Source: Mycobacterium sp. PO1
GTDB taxonomy: Bacteria; Actinomycetota; Actinomycetes; Mycobacteriales; Mycobacteriaceae
Assembly (NCBI RefSeq): GCF_017312405.1
Contig: NZ_BLTG01000071.1
Span: forward strand, 1-47,976
Length of the DNA stretch: 47,976 nucleotides
Reading direction: 5' to 3'
Shown in pieces: positions 8,261-20,100 of this stretch. A program made the position numbers and the translations under genes. Position 1 is the stretch's first letter. Every line of letters begins with the position of its first letter. The notes under the pieces are model-generated. The model saw nothing but the letters and a program-made list of their open reading frames with translations, was not told where the DNA came from and searched no databases.

Positions 8261-9107
8261 GCGTCGAGGTTAGCGGCTCCTCGTCACCGGGTGACTCGGC
8301 CCGGCGGCGCTCCTCGGCGACGCGATCCTTGCTGCGCAACAGGCGCAGGAGTGTCACGAGACCCAGTCCGCCGACGAGGTTGCCGGCCGCGGTGTATCCG
8401 AACCATCCGAGCCAGTCCAGGTAGCCGAACGGTGCCTCACCGGTGATCAGCGCCCCGAAGATCAGAAGCGAATCGAGGATGGAGTGGAACAGCTGCAGAC
8501 CCGCGAGCAGGAACGCGCCCGCGATCGCGGCCGCGATCTTGGCCGGCACCGAGTCGGTGCCGTGCTGCATGCGGGTCATCAGCGTGATCACCATGCCGCC
8601 CAACAACGACAGCGCGATCGTCTCGGCCGACAGGGGTGCCGTCGCATAGTGCGACGCGGATTCGATGGTCTGCGCGTGCAGCTGCGGCAGCGCTGTCATC
8701 ATCACCAGCATCAGCAACCAACCACCGGCGAGGTTGGCGACCAGCGTGCCGCTCCACAGCTTCATCAGCTGCCTGAAACTGGCCCGTTTGGCCGCGACCG
8801 TCGTGACCGGGACCAGGAAGCCCTCGGTGAACAATTCGCTGCGACCCAGCAGCAGCGCCAAGAATCCGATGGAGAACGCCAGTCCGGCCAGCAGCGGCTG
8901 GTGGGTGACGTTCAACACCGCCAGATAGGCCAACACCCCCACCGCGATGTCGGTGCCGCCGAAGAAGCCGGTCACCAGAACTTCGCGCCAGCTGCGGTGC
9001 AGGCGCTGAGTGCCCTCGTCGACCATGCGACGGAAGGCGTACTCGAGCGCGTCTTCGATCGGGCTGTCGGATTCCCCCAGCTTTCGGCGCTGGTCTGTCT
9101 CGGTCAC
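8253..9107 (-). CDS. Formate/nitrite transporter (FNT) family protein
   Basis: A 284-residue membrane protein with about six transmembrane helices, resembling the YfdC branch of the formate/nitrite transporter family. It would be a pentameric channel for small anions. It has an acidic N-terminal tail (SPIEDALEYAF), the loop GRSELFTEGFLVPV and the paired GGMVITLM...QHGTDS segments, and ends in a charged tail. The GTG at 9107 is preferred because GGAGGAC lies six bases upstream of it; another GTG at 9131 gives eight more residues but has no such site. It overlaps the peptidase gene downstream by 8 bases. I do not recall a transporter between Rv2522c and acpS in M. tuberculosis, so it looks like a lineage-specific insertion. 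Confidence 0.85.
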   Translation of the reverse strand: MTETDQRRKLGESDSPIEDALEYAFRRMVDEGTQRLHRSWREVLVTGFFGGTDIAVGVLAYLAVLNVTHQPLLAGLAFSIGFLALLLGRSELFTEGFLVPVTTVAAKRASFRQLMKLWSGTLVANLAGGWLLMLVMMTALPQLHAQTIESASHYATAPLSAETIALSLLGGMVITLMTRMQHGTDSVPAKIAAAIAGAFLLAGLQLFHSILDSLLIFGALITGEAPFGYLDWLGWFGYTAAGNLVGGLGLVTLLRLLRSKDRVAEERRRAESPGDEEPLTSTHD

Positions 9108-9224
9108 AGTTTCGTCCTCCGATGCGGCCACAGTGATCCGCCGGGATACCCGAAACGCCGGGCCGCCAACCGGCGGTGCGGGCCGATCAGCGCGCTCGGC
9201 CGCCCCCGGTCTGCGGCCAGTGTC

Positions 9225-10694
9225 CTAGATCGGCGCGACCCGCCCCGCCCAGGGCATCGCCTGTTCCAGTTGAGCGGCCAACTTGACCAGCAGGGACTCG
9301 CCGGCCAGCGGTGCGACGAACTGGACCCCCATCGGCAAGCCCTCCGGCGTCCAATGCAGCGGAAGCGAGATTGCCGGGCGCCCAGTCAGATTCGCCAACT
9401 GGGTGTAGGGCACCCAGTTGAGGTTCTTGTCGACCATGTCGTCGACGATCTTGGTGTACTTCAGGAACCGCGCTGTCCGGGTCTTGAGCAGAGCATCGGC
9501 CGCCCGGGCCAGTGCCACAGGAAGTTCGAACTCGCCGATGGTCGGCGGTGGGGTGGCCAATGTGGGGGTCAGCAACAGATCGTAGGACTCGAAGAACGTA
9601 CTCAGCCGGCGGGTGTGCGCATGCCGGCGTTCCACGGCATCCACATAGTCGACGCTGCTCGTGGCGCGACCGAGCGCCGCCATGATCAACGTGTCCCGTT
9701 CGAACGACTCGTCCCCCGCACCGCTGAGCCGCTTGGCCTCGGCCACCTCCCACGCCGCGACCACGAACCAGGTCAGCAGGAAGTCACGCGCCAGCTCGGC
9801 ATCGTCGTAGGGCGCCTCAGGCAGTTCGTCGACCTGGTGACCCAGCTCGGTCAACGCGCGCACGGTCGTAGCCACCGCAGCGTAGGCCTCGCGGTGCGGC
9901 GTCGGCGTGATCGCCGAGGGCACCCGCACCCCGATCCGCAGCGCACCGGGATCCTGGCCCACGCACGATGTCAGGGACGACGGCGGCATGGCCGGGACGT
10001 AGGGCCCGAACGGTTCGCCGCCGCTGATCACATCGAGCATTCCCGCGGTGTCGCGCACCGTGCGCGACACCACACCCTGCACAGCGGAGCCGTGCATGGC
10101 CTCACCGGCCAGCGGGCCTGACGGCGTCAGACCGCGACCGGGTTTCAGACCCACCAGCCCGCAGCAGGCCGCGGGGATCCGGATGGATCCGCCTCCGTCG
10201 TTGGCGCCCGCGCAGGGCACGATCCCGGCCGCGACCGCCGCAGCCGACCCGCCCGAGGAGCCGCCCGGGGTCCGGTCGGTGTCCCACGGATTACGTGCCG
10301 ATCCCCACGCGAGCGGTTCGGTGACCCCTTTCGCGCCGAACTCGGGGGTGTTGGTCTTCCCGAAGATGACCAGGCCCGCGTCGATCCATCGCTGCACCAC
10401 CGTGGCGTGCTCGGCGGCCGGGGTCGACATCAACGCCCGCGAGCCGGCGGACGTCGGCAGTCCCGCGTAGTCCTGGGCGAGGTCCTTGATCAGGAACGGC
10501 ACCCCGGAAAACGGTCCCTGCGGCCGGTCCGGCGGGACTGCGGGGACGTCACGCACGACGGCGTTGATCCGCGGATTGACCGCGGCCGCACGCTCGCGGG
10601 CCAGCGTCAGCAACTCCGCCGCGGACACCTGTCGGTCGGCTACCAGCTTCGCCAGCGATGTGGCGTCATGGGCGCGGTACTCCTCGAAGTCCAT
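9225..10694 (-). CDS. Amidase (amidase-signature family)
   Basis: A 489-residue hydrolase of the amidase signature family, converting an amide to acid and ammonia. The Ser-cisSer-Lys triad is visible. The Lys lies in GVPFLIKDL (~77), and the Ser pair in the Gly/Ser-rich stretch TPGGSSGGSAAAVAAG followed by DGGGSIRIPA. The C-terminal half is typical for the family. ATG 10694 is chosen because homologous proteins begin at MDFEEYRAHDATSLAKLV; a GTG at 10715 would add seven residues without a better ribosome site. Substrate specificity cannot be read from the sequence. It sits between the transporter and acpS, all on the minus strand. Confidence 0.9.
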   Translation of the reverse strand: MDFEEYRAHDATSLAKLVADRQVSAAELLTLARERAAAVNPRINAVVRDVPAVPPDRPQGPFSGVPFLIKDLAQDYAGLPTSAGSRALMSTPAAEHATVVQRWIDAGLVIFGKTNTPEFGAKGVTEPLAWGSARNPWDTDRTPGGSSGGSAAAVAAGIVPCAGANDGGGSIRIPAACCGLVGLKPGRGLTPSGPLAGEAMHGSAVQGVVSRTVRDTAGMLDVISGGEPFGPYVPAMPPSSLTSCVGQDPGALRIGVRVPSAITPTPHREAYAAVATTVRALTELGHQVDELPEAPYDDAELARDFLLTWFVVAAWEVAEAKRLSGAGDESFERDTLIMAALGRATSSVDYVDAVERRHAHTRRLSTFFESYDLLLTPTLATPPPTIGEFELPVALARAADALLKTRTARFLKYTKIVDDMVDKNLNWVPYTQLANLTGRPAISLPLHWTPEGLPMGVQFVAPLAGESLLVKLAAQLEQAMPWAGRVAPI

Positions 10695-10767
10695 GGCCTG
10701 ACCGTACGGCCTCACCGTTTACCGGGTCACGAAAGCAGCAGGGTCTGCAGCAACTCGGGGACGAATG

Positions 10768-11160
10768 TTAGCGCTCCTCGAGGACGGCCACCGCGGCGGC
10801 GGTGTCGGCCTCATGGGTCAGCGACAGATGAATGGTCACCTCTTTGAGGTGCTCGGCCACCGCCCCCGACAGCCGCACCCGCGGCCGCCCCCACATGTCG
10901 GTGATCACCTCGATGTCGCGGTGGATGCCCTCGGGCAGCACCGGCCGTTTCGAGAACCGCGACACCGACCACGCCTTGATGACGGCTTCCTTGGCCGCCC
11001 ACCGCGCCGCGAGGTGGCGCGCCGCCGACGAACTCTTGTCGGCGGCGTCGCGCCGCTCACCCGGGGTGAACGTCTCGGCGAACACCGTGCCCGGCCGGTC
11101 CACCTGCTCGGCGAACTCCGGAATGGAGACGAGGTCGATGCCTATCCCGACGATGGCCAC
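10768..11160 (-). CDS. acpS: Holo-[acyl-carrier-protein] synthase
   Basis: A 130-residue enzyme that moves 4'-phosphopantetheine from CoA onto the ACP serine. In mycobacteria it activates the ACP domain of FAS-I, which lacks the built-in transferase of fungal FAS. The magnesium-binding Asp9 in GIGIDLVSI and Glu58 in RWAAKEAVIKA are present. The start is GTG at 11160, giving MAIVGIGIDL, in line with known AcpS proteins; the longer upstream frame runs into the end of fas. It lies 22 bases after the fas stop and is surely in the same operon. Confidence 0.95.
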   Translation of the reverse strand: MAIVGIGIDLVSIPEFAEQVDRPGTVFAETFTPGERRDAADKSSSAARHLAARWAAKEAVIKAWSVSRFSKRPVLPEGIHRDIEVITDMWGRPRVRLSGAVAEHLKEVTIHLSLTHEADTAAAVAVLEER

Positions 11161-11182
11161 GCGCAGCACGCTATCGCACGGT

Positions 11183-14100
11183 TCACCGCAGATACACGCC
11201 GTTCTCGCCGAGCCGGGACGCCGTGTCGAGCAGCATCGCGGCTTCCTGCGCCTTCTCGGAATGCTCGCTGTCGAAGCGACGGTCGGCGGGCCGCTCGTAC
11301 ATCGGCCGTCCACCGGCGATCGCCGAGGCCAGCCGGTGTTGTCCGGCCAGCGAGCGCTCCTGCGCCCGTGCGGCGTAGGTCTCCCGCTGCTCGGGGCTGA
11401 GCGTGGCCAGGAAGGCCTGCGGATGCACCAGCGCGATCAGACCCGACACGTGGCCGAAGCCGAGGCTGGTGACCAGACCGGCCTTGAGCGGGTACTTCTC
11501 GCCCATCCGCAGCGTCTCGCGCGGCCACACGAAGTGCGCCGAGGTGGCCAGCTCGTCGTCGACACAGTCCAAGCTGCGGTTGGGCGGGATGACACCGTCG
11601 CGCAGAACCTGGCACAGACCCATCATCTGGAACACCGCCGCGCCGCCCTTGGCGTGCCCGGTCAGGCTCTTCTGGCTGATGACGAACAGCGGGGCGCCGT
11701 CCGAACGTCCCAGCGAGTCGGCCAGCCGCTCGTGCAGCTCGGTCTCGTTGGGATCGTTGGCCAGTGTGGAGGTGTCGTGCTTGGAGATCACCGCGATGTC
11801 GTCGGCGCCCACCCCCAGCTTGGCCAGGGACCGCGCGAGCATCGAGTCGCGGCCGCCGCGGCCTGCACCCAGCGCGCCCAGCCCGGGGGCCGGGATCGAG
11901 GTGTGCACGCCGTCGGCGAACGACTGCGCGTAGCCGACAACCGCCAGTACCGGCAGACCCATCTTCACCGCCAGGTCTCCGCGGGCCAGCAACACCGTGC
12001 CCCCGCCCTCGGCCTCCAGGAAGCCGAGACGGCGACGGTCGTTGGCGCGGGAGAACTTCGAGTCACTGATGCCCTTACCGCGCATGACCTCGGTGTCGGC
12101 GGTGGCCGCCATGTCTCCGAAGCCGATGATCGCTTCCAGCGTCAGGTCGTCGAAACCGCCGGCGACCACCAATTCGGCCTTGCCGAGCTTGATCTTGTCG
12201 ACGCCCTCCTCGACCGACACCGCCGCGGTGGCGCACGCGCCCACCGGATGCACCATCGCGCCGTAACCGCCGACGTAGGACTGCATCACGTGGGCGGCAA
12301 CAACGTTGGGCAGCACCTCCTGCAGGATGTCGTTCGGCTTGGACCTGCCCAGCAGGTTGCCGTGGTACATGGTCTGCATCGACGTCATGCCACCCATGCC
12401 GGTCCCCTGCGTCGAGGCCACCAGACTGGGATGCACGTAGCGCATCAGCTCGGCCGGGGTGAAGCCCGAGGACAGGAACGCATCGACGGTGGCGACGATG
12501 TTCCACAGCGCCACCCGGTCGATGGAGGTCGCCATGTCCTGGCTGATGCCCCACACCGTCGGGTCGAATCCGGTCGGGATCTGGGCACCGACGGTCCGCG
12601 ACAACTTGGTCTTGCGCGGCACCCGAATCTCGGTGCCCGCCTTGCGGATCACCTCCCAGTCCCCGGAGTCGGGGATCGGCCGCGCCGCGGTGTGCTCGGG
12701 ATCGAACTCGACGAACGCCCGCGCGTCGGCCTCGCTGGAGACCACGAAGCGGAAGTCCTTGTCCAGGAACACACTGACCAGCAACGGCGAGGCGTGATCG
12801 GGATCGATGGCCCCGTCGTCGACGAACTCCCGGATGCCGCACCGTTGCACGACCTCGTCGTGGTACCGCTCGACCAGCTCGGACTCGTCCACCAGGTCAC
12901 CGGATTCGGTGTCGTACCAACCGGGTTGGGGATCGTCCTCCCACTTGATCAACCCGGTCGTCCACGCCAGCTCGAGCACACCGGCCGCGGAGAGCTCGTT
13001 GTCCACCTCCATCTCGAAGCGGGTACGTGACGAGCCGTACGGGCCGAGTTCGGCGCCGCCGACGATGACGACCAGGTCGGCGGGATCGACGTCGAGATCC
13101 GCCCACTCCGGCGCCGGGGCACCGGCGTGCGGACGCGGCGGCGACGGCAGCGCGGCGATCAGATGATCGGCGGCAACGTCCTCGTCGTCCTCGTCCACCG
13201 AACCGGTCGCCTCTTCGCGCGCCTTGGTGGCCAGCTCCGACAGATCCAGCTCGGCCTCGGCCAGGCCGCCGGTGAGATCGGCCTGCACGGGCTCGCGGGC
13301 CGCCGCGACCTTGGTCTCGACGTCACACAGATCCAGCAGCATGGCGGCCATCTGCTCGGTGGAGTACGTAGTCACCCCCGCGTCCTCGACCGCGTCGACG
13401 ATCACGTCGTTGTGACCCATCAGGCCGGTGCCTCGGGTCCACCCGATCAGAGCGTGCGCCAGGCTGACCCGCTGTGCCCAGGACGTCTCGGCCTTCCACC
13501 GGGACACCACCGCGTCCAGGGCCGACTTCGACTCGCCGTAGGCGCCGTCGCCGCCGAACATGCCGCGGTTCGGAGAACCCGGCAGCACGACGTGCAACCG
13601 GGCCGCGATGTCGCGGTCGGCGCTGATGTGCGACAGGCCCGCGACGAGCCGCTGCACGGCCCACAACAGAACCTTCATCTCCATCTCCGAGCGCGATCCG
13701 GCCTCCGACAGGTCGCCGCCGACACGCGGCGCGGCGAACGGGAACAGCAGCGTCGGGGTCAGGGCGTCCTTGATGTGGATGGACTTGGGCCCGAGGCTCT
13801 CGGTCTGCTCGGTGCCGACCCATTCGACCAGCGCGTCGATGTCGTTGTAGGACGCCATGTTCGCCGGCAACACCCACAGCTTGGCGCCGAACCGGGCGTG
13901 GTCGCGATAGAGCGTGCGGTAGAACGCGAGCCGGCTGTCGTCCAGGCGGGAGGTGGTCGCGATGACGGTGGCGCCGCCGTCGAGCAGCTGAGCCGCCACC
14001 GAGGCCGCGATCGACCCCTTCGATGCGCCGGTCACCACAGCCACCTCGTCGCTGTAGCGGCCCCTGCCCGGATTCTCCGCACCCGCGGCAGCGCGCGCGT

Positions 14101-17100
14101 AGAGCGAGGCGTGGACATTGCGGCCGGCGGCGAGCGCCTTGCCCTGCCAGTAGGTGGCCTGGGTGCCGACCACGTGGCCGGCGCCCTCGAAGCGCTCCGA
14201 CAGGTGCGCCCACTGTGCGTCGACGTCGTCCTCGTCCATCAGCCAGATCCGGACCAGATCCTCACGGGCACTGGCCCATCGATCGTCGAGCAGCACGGCC
14301 TTGCGCCCGTCGAACGACGGCGCCACCAGGCGCGGCCAGTCCGATCCGAGCTCGGCGGTCACCAGGTCGATGAGTTCCGCATCGGCGGAGGCGTCCGGTG
14401 TGGCGAACGGTGCGCCCAGGCCGAGCTCGTCGAGGATGGTGCGGGCCGTCGCGGCCAACACACCGTCGGGCCCGGTGACCTTCTCCGCGAACTCGCCGAG
14501 AGCGGCCGAATCGACCACCCCGCCGCCGGCGCCACCGGCGGACGGCAACGACACCGGCACACCCTGGCGGGCGCCGATCGCGGCGACAGCGGCGTCGATG
14601 ACCTTGTCGACCGACGCGGCGTCGGCCAGCGCGCCGTCGTGCAACCCGCCGAGCGCCCCGCCGCGCACGCTGGACCCCTCTCGGGTGCCCAGCGCGACCT
14701 CGACGGTGGCGTGCCTGGCCCAACCGTCGCCGAGTTCCCAGGTCTTCTTGACCCGCTCGGTGATGTAGGCCGGCCGCTTGCCGGACGGGCCGAGGACCGT
14801 GCGCAGCTGATCGTTGATCGCATCGGAGAGCACCGGGCCGAATGGCTTGTACGTGCGGGCCAGCTTGGTCACCTGCCCCTTGAGGCCGGCCAGGTCGGCC
14901 TCGGCGGCGCCGTCGATGGCGCCGAGGTTCAGCTCTGAGCCGAGGTCGACGAGCATCTGGTTGCGCCGCGAGGACGCACCGTCGGTGATGGACTCGATGG
15001 AGTCCAGCGCCTCGATCTGGTCGATCCGGATCTTGGCCGACAGCGCGATCAGCGCCATGGTGGCGTCGGCGGCGTCGAAGGTCAGGTCATCCGGACGCGG
15101 ACCACCACTGGGCGCCGCGGGGGCGGGGGCGGCTGGGGCCGCCTCGACCGGTGCCGCCTCGGCCGTCGCGGGTGCGGCGTCCGCCGGAGCCTCCTCGAAG
15201 TCCGGTTCGGGGTCGGTGTCGGTGGCGAACAGCACCGCCGCGTCACGCTCGGCGTTGAGCACCTCGGTGGTGTTGTGCGAGTACTCCGGCAGCTTCAGCG
15301 TGTTGGTGGCCAGACCCGCGACAGTCGGCGCGTTCTTGACGCCGATCTCGACGAAGCGCTCGACGCCCAGACCGCCCGCCGCCTCTTCGATGAACAGCAG
15401 GTCCTGGGTTTCGATCCAGCGCACCGGGCTGGCGAACTGCCAGGCCAGCAGCTCGATGACGAGCTTGCGACACAGATCCGCGGGCCGCTCGTTGCGCCAG
15501 GTGTCGTAGTCGGCCAGGATCTCGTCGAGCGGCTCGGCCGGCACCAGGTCCCGGACCTCCTGGATGAAGTCGCGGTCCAGGGTGAACGGCCGCGGCACCA
15601 GGTTGGGGATGTAGCGCCCGATCAGCAGTTCGGGGTCGGCGCCGCGCGGCATGACCCGCTCGAGGGCGCGGCGGAAGTCGGCCACGCCGACCCGCAGCAC
15701 AGACGAGTGAAACGGCACGTCGATGCCGGGCACCAGGATGAAGGACCGCTTGCCGCCGCTGATCTCGCGACGCCGCTCGACCTCCTCCTCCAGTGCCTCG
15801 AGCCCGGCGACGGTGCCCGCGATCGCGTACTGGGCGCCGCGCAGGTTGAAGTTGACGATCTCGAGAAACTCCCCGGTGCGCTCGGAGATCTCGGCGACGA
15901 ACGCCGTCACGTCGGCGTCGTCGAGGTCGATCTGCGAGGGGCGGATGGCCGCCAGCCGGTAGTTCGACCGTCCGGCCGCGTCGCGCGGCACGATGTCGTG
16001 CATCTTGGAGCCGCGGTGGAACACCACCTCCAGAAGCGCGGGCAGCTCGTACACGCCCGACACACAGGCCAGCGCGGTGTACTCGCCGACGGAGTGACCG
16101 CACGCGATCGCTCCCTCCACGAAGGCGCCCTGCTCACGCATCTCGGCGACCTGAGCCGCCGCGACCGTGGCCATCGCGACCTGGGTGAACTGCGTCAGGT
16201 ACAGCACGCCTTCGGGGTGGTGGTAATGCACGCCGGAGGCGATCAGGCTGGTCGGGTTGTCACGCACCACGTGCAGCACCGAGAAGCCCAGCGTCTCGCG
16301 GGTGAACTTGTCCGCCGAGTCCCAGACCTTGCGGGCGGCCTTCGACCGCGCCCGCACGTCCATGCCCATGCCCTTGGACTGGATGCCCTGACCGGGGAAC
16401 GCGTAGACGGTCTTCGGCGCGGCCAGCTGCGCCGTCGCCGACATCACCAGCTCGGAGCCGACGCGGGCCGCGACCTCGATGATCTCGGCACCGCGGTCGA
16501 TGCCGACCCGGTCGACGCGGAACTCGATCTCGTCACCGGGAAGCACCATGCCCAAAAAGCGGGACGTCCAGCCCACCAGCCGGGCGGGCGGGGTGGCTCG
16601 GCCGTCGGTGGCGGTGACCGCGTGCTGGGCGGCCGCGGACAGCCACATGCCGTGCACGATGGGCTGCTTCAGCCCGGCCAGCAACGCGGCGGCGCGGTCG
16701 GTGTGAATGGGGTTGTGATCACCGGAGACCACGGCGAACGCGCTCATGTCGACCGGTGCGTTGACCACGACGTCACGCCGACGCCGACGCGGGGTGTCAG
16801 TGGCGTTGTCGGTGATGGCGCCGCCCGCCCGAGGCGGGTCGGTGAGCTCGGCGGCCCCGGTGCGGCCGCGGATCGCGAACCGCTCCTCGAGAGTGGCCAG
16901 CGCCTTGACGGGTTCGGCGGCCTCGGCGATGGTGACGCTGACCGGGACGACGCGACCCACCTCGGTGTCGGTAGCCGACTGGGCGGTCGCGGTGACGACC
17001 AGGTCCGTCTTCGTCGCCGGCATGGCGGCCAGCAGGTGCGCCGCGTGGTCGAGGTGCACCAGGCTCAGCAGGCCCTCGACGACCGGGAAACCGTCGTCGG

Positions 17101-20100
17101 TCAGCGCCGAACCGATCGCGGAGAACACTGCCGGCCAGCACAGGCCCACCAGGGCGTCGGGCACCAGCGTCAGGCCGGGGGCCAGCGGCGCACCGAACGT
17201 GGCGGTGACGCCGGTGTGGTCGGCGACCTTCTCCGGATCCCACGACACCGTCACCCGGGAGGTGTTGTCCGCCACCGGCGGCAGAGCGTCCGGTCCGTCG
17301 ACGCCGGCCGCGATGGCCAGCACCGCGCGCATCGCCGTCGACGCGTCTTCGACCGTGACGATCGGCATGCCGCCGTCGACGGTGGCCGACGGCAGCGTGA
17401 ACCGGATGTCGATCCAGATGTCGGACAGCGGCACGCTCAGCGTGACGGTGACCTTGCCGGCGTCGTCGGTCGCCTGCTCCAGGCGCGCACCGGTGTTCGG
17501 GTGGGTGGCGCTGGGCTTGCCCGGTACATCGTTGACCTGCCACTCGCGTGGCGCCCCGATGCGGTGCACCGGGTTGATGGCGGTGCGCCCGGCCCACAAC
17601 ACATCGGGCGAGTCGAGCACGACGGCCAGCGGGCCGGTCACATCGGCGCGCGCCTGGCGACGCGAGACCATCGGAACCGGCGCGGCGCCGTCGGCCAGCA
17701 CGCGGTCGACGATCTGCTGTTCGAAGCGGTCCAGCAGCTCGCCGACGGGCTCGTCGGCGCGGGTGATGCCGGCCACGGCCTGGGTGCCGGGGATGATGCA
17801 CACCTGGTCAGCGGTGTAGCGCGCGTCGTGGGCCTGCCACAGCGAGTCGCTGCGCCACCAGCGGCGCACGTCCTTGTCGATGACCGGCACGAAGTTGACC
17901 GGCTTGCCGGGCTTCTTGCACAGCGTCACGAAGAACGGCACGTCGGCCGGGTGCAACCGCACCGTCTCGGCGTCCGGATAGCGGGCCAGCAACGCCGCGA
18001 TCGCGGTGTCGGGATTGTCCAGCAGCGCCTGGCCGTCGGAGCTCTCGTCGAACAGCGACTCGATGGAGCCGGAGTCCTTCTCGTTCAAACGCGCCTCGGC
18101 CCGCTTGAGCATGGCCTCGAAGCGCTCCCGCCAGGTGTCGGCCAGCCAGGGGCTGCCGGGTTGCACCGTGTCGGCGGTGCTGTTGCCGTCGCCGATGGCC
18201 AGCTCGATGTAGCGCTGCAGCCACTGCAGGTAGGTCATCTGCCCGACGTCGCCGAAGTACGGCTTGGCGGTGTCGGCCATCGCGGCGATGATCTCGTCGC
18301 GGCGCTCGGCGACCGCGTCGGCGTCGCCGGCGACCTCGTCGAGCAGCCGCCCGCAACGCGACGCGGTGTTGTCGATCTCGTGGATGTCGGCGCCGAGCTG
18401 GCTGCGACCGCTGGCCATGCCGTTGATGGCCTTGCCCGCGCCCACCCAGGTGTCGGTGCCGTTGGTCTGCACGAGCATCTGCTTGACCGCCGGGGAGGTG
18501 GTGGCCTCCTTGGTAGCCATTGCCGCGGTGCCGACGAGGATGCCGTCGACCGGCATGGAGGGGAAGCCGTAAGGCTTGGCCCAGTCACCGGAGAGGTAGT
18601 CCGCCGCCCGCTCGGGGGTACCGATGCCGCCGCCGACGCAGATGGTGATGTTGCGATGCTTGCGAAGATCGCCGTAGGTGGCCAGCAGCAGATCGTCGAG
18701 GTCCTCCCAGGAGTGGTGGCCACCGGCCCGGCCACCCTCGACATGGACGATGACGTCCCTGTCCCCGACTTCGGTGGCGATCTTGATCACGGACTTGATC
18801 TGGTCGACCGTGCCCGGTTTGAACACCACGTGGCTGATGCCGACGCTGTTGAGCTCTTCGATCAGCTCGACGGCCTCGTCGAGCTCGGGGATGCCCGCGG
18901 TGACGACCACGCCGTCGATGGGCGCACCGGACTGGCGCGCCTTCTGCACCAGCCGCTTGCCACCGACCTGCAGCTTCCACAGGTACGGGTCGAGGAACAA
19001 CGAGTTGAACTGGATCGCGCGACCGGGTTCCAGGAGCTCGCCCAGCTCCTGGATACGCGCATCGAAGATCTCCTCGGTGACCTGTCCCCCGCCGGCGAGC
19101 TCGGCCCAGTGGCCGGCGTTGGCCGCGGCGGCGACGATCTTGGCGTCCACGGTGGTCGGCGTCATACCGGCCAGCAGGATCGGGGAACGGCCGGTGAGCC
19201 GGGTGAACTTGGTCGACACCTTGACCGAGCCATCGGGCAGGGTGATGGGCGCCGGGGCGTAGCTGGACCAGGCCGGCGCGATGTCGGGGGCGGCACCGAC
19301 GGTGAACAGGCTGCGCTGACCGGCGCGGGTCGCGGCGGCCACGATGCCGATGCCCAGGCCGCGGATCACCGGTGCGGTCAGGCGGGTGACGGTGTCGCTG
19401 GGACCCAGGTCGACGATCCACTTGGCGCCGGCGGCGGCCAGATCCTCGACCTCGGCGACCCAGTCGACCGGGCGCACGAAGATGGTTTCGGTCAGTTCCC
19501 GGGTCAGCTCGGCGTCCAGGCCGGTGCGGGCGGCCCACTCGTCGACGAGGTCGACGCCGCTGGCCAGACGCGGGGTGTGGAAGCCGACCTCGACATTGAG
19601 CTGGTTGAACACGGGCCGGAACACCGCGCCGCCGCGGGTCTTGTTCTTGCGCTCGGCCTCTTCTTTCTCGGTGATCTTCTCGCAGTACAGCTCGAAGCGG
19701 GCCAGCTGCTCCGGGGTTCCGGTGATCACGACCGAACGCCTGCCGTTGCGGATGGACAACGCGGGCGGCAGCACCGTGCGGACGTCCTGGGCGAACTCGT
19801 CGAGGAGTTCGGCCATCCGTGCCGGGTCGACATTGGTGACCGAGACCATGGGCGATTTGTCCCCGCGTCCGACCATGCCGCAACGCCGCGACACCAGGGA
19901 TCCGGCGGCGCCGATGAGCTGGCCGATGGCGAGCAACTCGACGTCACGGTTCCCGCCGGCCTTGAGTGCCTCCACGGCGGTGACACCCTGTGAGTGCCCG
20001 GCGATGGCGACGGGAGGATGCCCTGTCAGATCGAGGCCTTGACGCTTGAGGGCGCGCATCGCGGCCATCTGGGTGAGCAGGATGCCCGGCCCGGAGATCG

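Noticed and set aside
15275..19993. 1572-codon open frame on the plus strand
   Set aside because: It lies entirely antisense to fas. Its product is a low-complexity mix of His, Gly, Arg, Asp and Val typical of reverse-frame GC-rich codons, with no domain or ribosome site.
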